Below, piece by piece: positions 9,551 through 17,018 of a stretch of 39,433 bases of DNA. The notes beneath the pieces were generated by a model, which ran no database searches, was not told the origin of the DNA, and saw only the letters and a list, made by a program, of their open reading frames with translations. Source of the DNA: Sphingomonas sp. TREG-RG-20F-R18-01 (GTDB lineage Bacteria > Pseudomonadota > Alphaproteobacteria > Sphingomonadales > Sphingomonadaceae); the NCBI RefSeq assembly GCF_022662475.1, contig NZ_JAKNQQ010000016.1, forward strand, positions 1 to 39,433, in the 5' to 3' direction. How positions within the stretch are numbered: the first letter of the stretch is position 1; each line of letters starts with the position of its first letter. The position numbers and the translations under genes were made by a program.

Positions 9551-12500
9551 TTAGTTTCGGATGCGGACGCCGACCGTCAGCCGCCGTTCAAAAACGCTCT
9601 GCTGATAAAACTGATTCTTAAACTGCAGATATTCTTCATCGTTAGACCGGGTCAGGTTGGTGCCCTGGACGAAGATCGTCGCATTCGGCAGAATGTCGTA
9701 GCTGGCCGACGCGTCTAGATATCCGACTGGCTTCGAATAGATCGCCAGCGCATTCGCGTTCGGCGCGTTAGTCAGGTCAATGCCGTTGACATATTGAATG
9801 CCGGCAAAGCGTGTGCTGCGCCAGTTATACGCAACACGCGCTTGGATCGGTCCTTTCTGGTAGAAGCCAATTACGTTGTATTGAAACTTTGAATTGTCCG
9901 GAACCGGTAGTTGATGGTTGAACAAATCAACGTTTGAGCTCTGGCTATCCGAATAAGTGAAGTTTGCGTTGGCACCAAAGCCACTCAGGAAGCCAGGTAG
10001 GAAGTCGAACTGCTGCTGGTAGCCAACCTCGACACCCTTGATTTTGCCGCCCTTGCCATTGCTGGTGGTCTGGACAACGCCGCCAGCACGGACGACGCCG
10101 TCCTGGTCGGCAATCGGCTGGATCAGTCCGATGCTTTGCGGAAACGACTTGACGTCGAAGAGGAACGCCGCCGCGCTGAACAGGCCGCCCTTGCCGAAAT
10201 AGAATTCGTAGGATGCGTTGTAGTTGGTCGATTGATAAGGTTCGAGCCCGGGGTTGCCCGACGCGCCCGACAGGAAGACTTGGAGGTTTTGCGGAACAGG
10301 CAAGGGATACCGGCCGTTGTTGGCACCGTAATACAGCACCTGACCCGCACCGAGGTCGAACAGGTTCAACTCACCGACGACCTTGGCGGCCGCCAGGCGC
10401 AGCTTCATCCTACGATTAAGATCGAAAGTGAGGTTTGCTGCCGGCAAATATCGGTCGATCTGTTTTTTGTTTGCAGTGGTGCCAAGATTAATAAACACGC
10501 CGTTGTAGTTACCACCAGTTCCAATGAACCGGTTCGGGTCAGTGGTATTGGCAAAGACTGTTCGGGTGGTCGTAATGAACCGCAGTCCGATGTTACCAGA
10601 GATGCCGATCCCAGCGATGCCTTGCTCGGATGCAAAGTTCAGCTGCGCGTAGGCGCTCGCGTTCTTTTCCTTAACGCGGAAGCTACGGGTCGGGTCCTGA
10701 TACTCCGCGTTGCCCGGGAACAAACTGTTCTGGAACGCAAGCGGGTCGCTCATCGCATTAGGGTCAATCCCGGGAATGCCCGCCGTGGGCACGCCTCCGA
10801 AGATGAAACTATTGTACTGTTTGATACGGTTACCAAGCGCCCCAAAGGTATAAATTGGGAGCACAGAGCGGCCTTCGATCGCTGGGGTGCCGGTCTGAGT
10901 GATGCCAGCGTCCTTGAAATAGTAGAGGTCGCCTGGCTTCGCGAGCGTGCCGATACCGGGGACCGTGACTGGTGCAAGATATTTAAACTCCGACACCGTC
11001 ACGTCACGCACGTTGTAGCGTATGCCGGCGTCGAGCGTCTTCAAGAACCCATCGCCAGGAAAGGTGAAGGTGCCGTCAGCGCGGAAGGCATCGTTCTTGG
11101 CACGCCGGTGGTCGCCATAACCCCACGTTGAATACAGCTCCCAATTGGCCGGGTTCGTCACGTCGGTCCCGAAGGCGAGCGTCGGATACTTCGTCGTGTA
11201 ATCAATGCCGACATTCACCGCTTGGAAGCCGGTCGGGTTCTGCAGCTGATAACAAGAGGCCGGCAGCAGATTTGGATTTTGGTTGCCTTGGCATTCCGGC
11301 GCTACCCCTCGCGGAAGCAAGTTGCCAGTCTCCGGCTTGGAGTCGGCTTGTGACGACACTGAATCGCGCTTTGCATCGGCGTGAACCCAGCGCAGCGTCC
11401 CCTTGAAGTTGCTGCCGTTGTTATAATTCAGTTCGAGATTGGTATTGAACGTGCGCGACTTGGAATTTGTGGCTAGGCTGTTCTCCGCAAAACCGGGCAG
11501 CGCGAAGTTTGCGACGGTGACAACTCCGTTGGAATCGACTTTAGATCCCGCAAGAAGCGGTCGGGGCGCATAGCCGCTGTTGAGCTGAAGGTTGACGGCG
11601 CGTGTGCGGTCGTCGAGCTGGGTATAAGCGCCATCTGCCGTCAGCGTAAGTTGATCAGTAATTTTGTACTGTGCGGAGGCGTTAGCGCCGTACCGCTCGC
11701 GTTCGGTCGTCTGGTTAGATGCACTGACGACCGCGGGTTGATAGACATAGTCACCATTAGCCGGGATGTTGGTCGAGCCAATGCGGCCGTTGCCGCGCAG
11801 GTCGCGGCCCGACAACGCGTCGGTTGAGACAAGCCAGCTGTTGCCGGTGTCAATGCGAATGTTAGCGAGGCTTGCCTTCGAGTAGGATCCCGCAACAAGC
11901 AGGCCGAAGCGGTCCGTATGGTAGCCCGCAAGCGCCGAGTAAGTGGGGTTGAACTTTTTGACGCGGTCGCCGTATTCGCCCTCAGCTGAGCCGGACAGTG
12001 TAATGCCACGCTTGAGGTCGAACGGACGCCGAGTTTTCAGATCGATAATACCGCTGATGCCACCTTCTAACTGACGCGCGGTCGGTGACTTGAACACGTC
12101 GACGCCTGAGAAGAGCGTTGGAGGTATGTCGGTGAAATTGGGCTGTGCATTGTCGATGCTCTGGCCGCCGAGAAACGACTCCCCGTTGAGGGTGACCAGC
12201 ACCTGTCCCAGGCCACGAATATTGACGCCGCCGCCTTCACCCGCAGTGCGGTCGATCTGCACGCCGGTTACGCGCTGCAGCGAGTCAGCGATCGTGGTGT
12301 CGGGCAATTTGCCGATGTCCTCGGCAACGATGGAATCAACGATCTGAGCTGCCGAGCGCTTGAGGTCGACGGCAGCCTTCTGGGCACCGCGGACCCCGAT
12401 GACTAGGATGTCGCCGCTATCGCTCGCTGACGTTGCAGTAGCTTCGCTACCATCGGCTTGCGGAGCGCCGGATGCTGCCGCGCCAGCAGCTGGGCTAGTG

Positions 12501-12691
12501 CCAGGTACGGGTTGCGTTTCAACTCCGCCCTGTGCCGGCCCGGACGTCTGCGCAACGTTGGCGCCTTGAACGGTGCCTGTACCAGCCTGCGCGAGAGCCG
12601 GCTGCGTAATGGACAATGTTATCAATGATGCGGCACTTGCCAATAACTGCCGACGGTAAAACCGGTTCGGATTTTCGCTAATCTCGTTCAT
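9551..12691 (-). CDS. TonB-dependent receptor, Xanthomonas/Caulobacter oligosaccharide type
   Basis: Outer-membrane TonB-dependent receptor of 1046 aa that probably imports mannan-derived oligosaccharides. The signal peptide runs to QPALAQA. A low-complexity Ala/Gly/Pro/Thr linker of about 55 residues follows, then the TonB box region (GDILVIGVR), the plug domain (IVAEDIGKLPDTTIADSLQRV, cut here in mid-plug, with VNIRGLGQ and TLNGE) and a 22-strand barrel ending in VGVRIRN. Plug wording and length fit the TonB-Xanth-Caul subfamily, which is usually tied to carbohydrate loci. The frame is open 94 codons further upstream, but ATG 12691 has a strong AGGGAGGA site and begins the signal peptide. 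It faces the GH5 gene and lies downstream of the sugar kinase. Confidence 0.9.
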   Translation of the reverse strand: MNEISENPNRFYRRQLLASAASLITLSITQPALAQAGTGTVQGANVAQTSGPAQGGVETQPVPGTSPAAGAAASGAPQADGSEATATSASDSGDILVIGVRGAQKAAVDLKRSAAQIVDSIVAEDIGKLPDTTIADSLQRVTGVQIDRTAGEGGGVNIRGLGQVLVTLNGESFLGGQSIDNAQPNFTDIPPTLFSGVDVFKSPTARQLEGGISGIIDLKTRRPFDLKRGITLSGSAEGEYGDRVKKFNPTYSALAGYHTDRFGLLVAGSYSKASLANIRIDTGNSWLVSTDALSGRDLRGNGRIGSTNIPANGDYVYQPAVVSASNQTTERERYGANASAQYKITDQLTLTADGAYTQLDDRTRAVNLQLNSGYAPRPLLAGSKVDSNGVVTVANFALPGFAENSLATNSKSRTFNTNLELNYNNGSNFKGTLRWVHADAKRDSVSSQADSKPETGNLLPRGVAPECQGNQNPNLLPASCYQLQNPTGFQAVNVGIDYTTKYPTLAFGTDVTNPANWELYSTWGYGDHRRAKNDAFRADGTFTFPGDGFLKTLDAGIRYNVRDVTVSEFKYLAPVTVPGIGTLAKPGDLYYFKDAGITQTGTPAIEGRSVLPIYTFGALGNRIKQYNSFIFGGVPTAGIPGIDPNAMSDPLAFQNSLFPGNAEYQDPTRSFRVKEKNASAYAQLNFASEQGIAGIGISGNIGLRFITTTRTVFANTTDPNRFIGTGGNYNGVFINLGTTANKKQIDRYLPAANLTFDLNRRMKLRLAAAKVVGELNLFDLGAGQVLYYGANNGRYPLPVPQNLQVFLSGASGNPGLEPYQSTNYNASYEFYFGKGGLFSAAAFLFDVKSFPQSIGLIQPIADQDGVVRAGGVVQTTSNGKGGKIKGVEVGYQQQFDFLPGFLSGFGANANFTYSDSQSSNVDLFNHQLPVPDNSKFQYNVIGFYQKGPIQARVAYNWRSTRFAGIQYVNGIDLTNAPNANALAIYSKPVGYLDASASYDILPNATIFVQGTNLTRSNDEEYLQFKNQFYQQSVFERRLTVGVRIRN

Positions 12692-13078
12692 CACATTCCT
12701 CCCTTTGGCACAGCTCGTCCATGCAACAGCGAATTTCGTTGCCGACACAGTCGAACAGTTTTCATTATCTGATTGTTGGGAATGCAAACCGAACGTGCCG
12801 CATTCCAAGCCCCGAGGTCGCCTGCCCCGGACATCTCGGCCGCCATACGGTCGCAAAATACCCTGCGGGCAAATTCGCATTGCACGGTCCACATCCTCCC
12901 GTAGCCGCTTCGATGGCGGCTTATTTAGCATTGATGCCGCCGAAGCGGCCTGATCGTCAACTATTAAATACAAGAACTTTTATTTTTTAATCGTGGTGAA
13001 GTTGCCGAGCTGATGGCGGCGAGGCTTCCGCTGGGATTATCGCAAAAAATCAACACACTAGTCGGGCGAAAGGTTTTC
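12692..13078. other. Leader/intergenic region between sugar kinase and TonB receptor
   Basis: This 387-base gap separates two minus-strand genes. It has a very AT-rich patch at 12961-12991 and a small GCCGC/GCGGC hairpin near 12937-12950, just downstream of the AT-rich patch in the minus direction. The receptor therefore probably has its own promoter and a long 5' leader. I could not define a convincing -35/-10 pair. No gene is seen. Confidence 0.5.
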
Positions 13079-13996
13079 TTACAGTCGCGCCGCGCCACGC
13101 ACCCCAGAGGAGTCGCCCCAGCGCGCTGGCACGATTCTCCCATCCCAGGCGCCGCCAAAAACGTAACGGCGTACGACAACGGGTACTCGCTGGTACAACT
13201 CAGCCACGTTAGACATGCCGCCGCCAAGAACGAAAACTTCCGGATCGATAATGTTTACGATAAGTGCAAGCGTTCGCCCCAGCTGATCGACGTAGCGCTC
13301 AAGGGACTCGATAGCAGCCTGGTCCCCGCCTCTCGAAGCGGCGACAACAGCTGCGGCCTCGATTTTTTGACAACTGTTCGCTTCGTGCGCGCGGGCAAAA
13401 CCAGTGCCGGAAATCCACGCCTCCAAACATCCGTGTTTACCGCACCAGCAAAGCGGTCCTGGGTGCTCATCTACGGTAAGCCAAGGGAGTGGGACGTGAC
13501 CGAATTCGCCACCAATGCCGGACGCGCCTTCTACAATCCGCCCATTTATAACGACCCCGCCCCCAACACCGGTACCAAGGATGACGCCCACCGCAGATTT
13601 AGCCCCTATGGCGGCTCCATCTACAGTTTCTGAAAGCGCTAGACAGTTTGCATCGTTCGCCATTCGCACTTCTCGCCCGAGTGCGATCTGCAAATCCTCC
13701 CTAAATGGCCGACCGTTAAGGTAAGTCGAATTCGCATTTTGCATTAGCCCTGAACGCGGACTGATCGAGCCAGGTACACCAATCCCAACTGTGCTGATCG
13801 CGCGCTCTCCCGCCCCGCCCGCCTCCGCCTCGGCACGGGCTATGACAGCGCAAACATCGCGGATGGCGAGATCATACTCCCCGGGGTTCGGGGTCCGAAC
13901 CCGGCTAAGGAAGTCTCCCTTCTCATCGAGTACAGCTGCCTCGATCTTTGTTCCGCCAAAATCAACGCCGACACCCATCACTTCAGCCTGCCACAT
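13079..13996 (-). CDS. ROK family sugar kinase (fructokinase/mannokinase-like)
   Basis: Cytoplasmic ATP-dependent hexokinase of the ROK family, 305 aa. It shows the phosphate-binding motif VDFGGTKIEAAV near the start, the catalytic NDANC segment, the second ATP motif LGTGVGGGVV, and the ROK zinc site GEFGH...CWCGKHGCLE with its Cys residues intact. In this locus it most likely phosphorylates mannose (or fructose after isomerisation) imported by the sugar porter. Start choice is uncertain: ATG 13996 gives MWQAEV before the core, and ATG 13978 starts directly at MGVGVDFGG. Neither has a strong ribosome site. It is divergent from the ROK regulator. Confidence 0.88.
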   Translation of the reverse strand: MWQAEVMGVGVDFGGTKIEAAVLDEKGDFLSRVRTPNPGEYDLAIRDVCAVIARAEAEAGGAGERAISTVGIGVPGSISPRSGLMQNANSTYLNGRPFREDLQIALGREVRMANDANCLALSETVDGAAIGAKSAVGVILGTGVGGGVVINGRIVEGASGIGGEFGHVPLPWLTVDEHPGPLCWCGKHGCLEAWISGTGFARAHEANSCQKIEAAAVVAASRGGDQAAIESLERYVDQLGRTLALIVNIIDPEVFVLGGGMSNVAELYQRVPVVVRRYVFGGAWDGRIVPARWGDSSGVRGAARL

Positions 13997-14151
13997 TCTG
14001 GCTTGGCCTGTCCTTGTGTAGCAATCATGGTAAGCCCCTCATCACGCATGTTGGTTTCCGCGTGCAAAGAGTGGCAGAACTGCATGGATAAATAAAGTCA
14101 GTTGTAATATTATAATTGTGCGCGATGGTTTGGGTCGAGATACAGAAGTGG
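13997..14151. promoter_or_regulatory. Divergent control region between ROK kinase and ROK regulator
   Basis: About 150 bases separate the kinase and regulator starts, including an AT-rich stretch with TAATATTA at 14105-14112 and a further AT-rich run up to 14117. It must hold promoters for both genes and is the natural place for the regulator to bind. No exact operator could be assigned. Confidence 0.4.
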
Positions 14152-15423
14152 ATGAATATGCTAGAAGACAACTCAAATGCGCTCCCCGATCCGGCCTCCA
14201 AGGCGCGGGATAACGGCGGTCCGCTTGGTGCCCAAAGCCGGTCCTCACGCTTGTCCAACGGCTTGTCCGGCACGAATCTGGAACGGGCGGGAGACTACAA
14301 TCTGCGGACGGTGCTGCAAGCAATACGGTTGCGCGACGAGACGACGCGCGTCACGCTCGTCCAAGAAACTGGGCTGACAGCACCCACTATCGCTAACATC
14401 ACGAATCGGCTCATCGACAAGGGGCTTGTACGGCTGACCGGGCGCACAAAAGGGGGGCGCGGCCAACCTGCACTTAAGCTGCAGATCGATCGAGACGGAG
14501 CCTTCGGAATCGGCCTCAATGTCGATCGTGATCATCTGACCTTAGTCGCACTTGATCTGGCGGGAGAGGTCCGCAGCCGCATTACGCAAGAGATTGCGTT
14601 CGCAATGCCGGTCGATGTCGTGGAATTCGTTCGGAAAAGGCTCGACGAGGTCATCGCAGCGGGCGGCGTCGACCGTAAACGGGTTCTAGGGGTCGGCGTT
14701 GCGATGCCAGACGATCTAGGCAGCATCGCCCTGCCCGGCAGCCCACCTGAATACGCGACCTGGGACGATGTCGCCATGCCTGCCCTACTGCGCGAGGTAT
14801 TGCCGTGGCCAATCCATACCGACAACGATGCTGCGGCCGCTGCCCTGGGAGAGGCTCACTGCGGTACAGCCGCTGAAAATCCCAGCTTCTTTTATCTGTT
14901 GATCAGCGCTGGCTTAGGCGGCGGATTGGTGATCGATCGGAGCTATCATCGTGGCGCTACATCGCGAAGCGGCGAGATCGGTCTTATGCCAGATCCCGGA
15001 GCCGTCACGCCCGGCGCAGTCGTGCAAGATATTGTTTCGCTATCAACGCTTCACGCCCGCCTCACCGCTGCCAAATGCCCAGTCATCAACAACGCGCAAC
15101 TGGTCGGCTCCAACGCGGCGGTGAACGCAGTCGTCAAACACTGGCTGAACGATTCTGTTCGTGCGTTGACGATGCCGCTGATTGGTATCAATTGCCTGCT
15201 CAACCCAGACGCAATCCTGATTGGCGGACGGCTGCCTGTGCCGCTCATTGAACGGCTAGCGTCCGAATTGGGGAAAGCATTGGCGGCCGTCGACGTGCCG
15301 TCCCACGCCCGAGTGATGCCCGCGGTCATGGCGCAGGACGCACCTGCAATCGGCGCGGCGATCCTTCCTTTTCTCGATCACGTCCTGCCCTCCGACGCAA
15401 TCCTTATTAAAGCTGGACGCTGA
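14152..15423 (+). CDS. ROK family transcriptional regulator (NagC/XylR/Mlc type)
   Basis: DNA-binding sugar-responsive repressor of the ROK family, about 423 aa from this start. An N-terminal winged helix (LVQETGLTAPTIANITNRL, then a wing with GGRGQP) precedes a ROK ligand-binding fold with TDNDAAAAALGEAHCG and SAGLGGGLVIDRS. The first phosphate loop of true kinases is not conserved (FGIGLNVDRDHL in its place), and no CxCGxxGC zinc cluster is visible. That fits a regulator rather than an enzyme. Possible starts are TTG 14116, ATG 14125, 14152 and 14158; none has a clear ribosome site, so the choice is tentative. It probably controls the mannan-type locus by sensing a sugar or sugar phosphate. 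Confidence 0.85.
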   Translation: MNMLEDNSNALPDPASKARDNGGPLGAQSRSSRLSNGLSGTNLERAGDYNLRTVLQAIRLRDETTRVTLVQETGLTAPTIANITNRLIDKGLVRLTGRTKGGRGQPALKLQIDRDGAFGIGLNVDRDHLTLVALDLAGEVRSRITQEIAFAMPVDVVEFVRKRLDEVIAAGGVDRKRVLGVGVAMPDDLGSIALPGSPPEYATWDDVAMPALLREVLPWPIHTDNDAAAAALGEAHCGTAAENPSFFYLLISAGLGGGLVIDRSYHRGATSRSGEIGLMPDPGAVTPGAVVQDIVSLSTLHARLTAAKCPVINNAQLVGSNAAVNAVVKHWLNDSVRALTMPLIGINCLLNPDAILIGGRLPVPLIERLASELGKALAAVDVPSHARVMPAVMAQDAPAIGAAILPFLDHVLPSDAILIKAGR

Positions 15424-15448
15424 CGACCGTATAAACGGGTCCATCGTC
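15422..15448 (+). terminator. Weak hairpin after ROK regulator
   Basis: GACGA pairs with TCGTC and CCGT with ACGG around an ATAA loop, overlapping the stop codon of the regulator. There is a one-sided 5-base bulge and no T-run, so terminator function is uncertain. Confidence 0.25.
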
Positions 15449-15528
15449 ATTAGGCGCCAACTAAATTCAGATAATTCTATTTCATCGCAGCGTTTTAGCC
15501 ATTATGACCTGCTCCCCATTTCCAGGAC

Positions 15529-15876
15529 GTGTCGGACAGCGGCGGCGAGCCGGAGGCCGTCTTCACCCGCTACGAGATTCTTGACGAGATCATGCTTTAT
15601 TGGCTGCCGAACGCGGGTGCGAGCTCTGCGCGACTGTACTGGGAGGGCGCTCGTGAAATGATGGCGGGGGGTGCGCCCCCGTCGGTCTTGCAGACGCCGA
15701 CCGGAATCAGCATGTTCCCCGGAGAGCAGATCCGCCTTTCGCGTCGTTGGGCCGAGCGACGGTTCGCGAACCTCGTACACTTCAACGAGTTGGAGCGCGG
15801 CGGACATTTTGCTGCGCTCGAACAACCCGAGCTGTTCGTCGACGAGGTTCGGGCGACTTTTAGGTCGTTACGCTGA
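15529..15876 (+). pseudogene. C-terminal remnant of an epoxide hydrolase (alpha/beta hydrolase)
   Basis: A 115-codon open frame matches only the last third of epoxide-hydrolase-type alpha/beta hydrolases, normally close to 400 aa. Diagnostic stretches are EILDEIMLYWL with SSARLYWE, the WAERRFANLVHFNELERGGHF segment that supplies the catalytic His, and ALEQPELFVDEVRATFR at the end. The nucleophile elbow and N-terminal domain are absent and upstream sequence contains no matching frame. Its GTG start has no ribosome site, so I read it as a truncated gene. It sits directly before an SDR pseudogene, as if both came from one lost catabolic operon. Confidence 0.75.
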
Positions 15877-15939
15877 CTTAAGGCTCGTTACGTACGTGGC
15901 GGATGGATAGTGTGTGAGCAGTACGCCGATCATAGCTCC

Positions 15940-16670
15940 GCGGGTGCTTTGGGCAATTTGAGCGGGCGCATCGCGAGCGCCTCGTCGCCCGCGGCGCGCA
16001 CGTCCGAGCGCTGGTACGGCCGGACACCGCCGAGCACGCACTGGCTACGCTGAAAAGTCGGGTCAGTTCGGTCGCGGCCGCCAATCCCGGCGATGTCGCT
16101 GCGATTGCCTGGTCTCTGGCGTGCGTCGTCTCCGCGCGAAACGGGCTGCGCGACATGATGATCGATCACTGGGGCGCGCTGCTCGACGCCGCAGTCGAAA
16201 GCGCCGTTTGCTTCCCTGGATCGGGAGACCATCGTTAGGCTCGTATCGGTCAACATGCTTGGCGGCATAGGTCTCATCCATGCGGTTTTCCGGTCCTCGT
16301 CGAAACACTATCGTTGATCCGCTTTCAGCACCGCTTCGGCATGCTTCGGCATGCTTCGGTGCGCCAGGGACGGCGGTCTATTTGGTCACCAAGCACGCCC
16401 TGAAAGGGCTGGGCGAGGCTCCAAGCGGCGAATTTGCTCGTCTGGGTTCCGCGGGGTCGCCCTCTTTCCCGGGATCGACACCGGGGTGCTGTCAGCCGAG
16501 CACAAGCCGATGCTGCTGGATGCAGGCATGTGGCATCCACTGCCCGCCGGCGCGGTCGCCGAGCCCGCTTTGGACCGCTTATCACGGCGACCAGCTAAAT
16601 CAGCTTGTTCCGGCCGAGTTCGCGGAACTGGGTCATAAAGTAGCGCGCAAACCGACGGGGGGTCGTGATC
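15940..16670 (+). pseudogene. Frameshifted short-chain dehydrogenase/reductase pseudogene
   Basis: SDR protein sequence can be followed only by switching frames several times. In order: RERLVARGAHVRALVR (nucleotide-binding half), APFASLDRETIVRLVSVN followed by MLGGIGLIHAVF, then FGAPGTAVYLVTKHALKGL with the catalytic Tyr-x-x-x-Lys, VALFPGIDTGVLS, and VWTAYHGDQLNQLVPAEFAE near the end. The same order appears in the intact SDR at 29978-30775 (VYSATKHAVRGLTEAL, LPGLIDTPLLS, VWEAYGANRVHWYIPEELRE), so they are paralogues. The NNAG motif is not readable. A 10-bp tandem repeat at 16333-16362 is one cause of the frame breakage. Confidence 0.7.
16333..16362 (+). repeat. 10-bp tandem repeat inside the SDR pseudogene
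   Basis: The unit GCTTCGGCAT occurs twice in tandem, with a third copy (GCTTCGGTGC) differing at two positions. As the period is not a multiple of three, each slippage event shifts the frame. It lies just before the FGAPGTAVY segment of the decayed dehydrogenase. Confidence 0.8.
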
Positions 16671-16705
16671 GCCGAATCGGCGGGGACCCTTCTAGAGAAA
16701 CGGCT

Positions 16706-17018
16706 TTTGAGACGAACCGGCTTTCGATCAAATCATGATTTCGCGCCAGAGCATCGAAATTACTATCCAGCGTTTTCGTCGAATAGCGCGTTGCCTTGCG
16801 CACCTTCGCTGATGAAGCGGATCTGCCGCGAACGCCTTGAGCGCAGGGGGAAAGCCAGAGACACTCGCAGGACGACACCGATAGGCAGTCCGACGCGCCT
16901 AACTGGCTGTGGCGAGCGGAATTTACGGTGACCGTTCGAAGCGAGCGCGCTATTACGACGGTCATCGAGCAGGTGAGCTCGACAACCAAGGGCGTGAAAT
17001 ACCGCGAACGGAGATCGC
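16706..17018. other. Gap before the histidine kinase
   Basis: No recognisable gene. The stretch reading TVTVRSERAITTVIEQVSS in one frame, close to the kinase start, looks protein-like but matches no family I know and has no start codon. It may be more debris or the kinase leader. Confidence 0.4.

Noticed and set aside
10136..11131. 331-codon plus-strand frame opposite the TonB receptor
   Set aside because: It is antisense to a well-supported receptor, and its sequence shows no recognisable domain.
12900..13000. TTGACG and AT-rich blocks upstream of the TonB receptor as a promoter
   Set aside because: The spacing from TTGACG to the nearest A/T-rich -10-like block is about 27 bases, too long for a sigma70 promoter.
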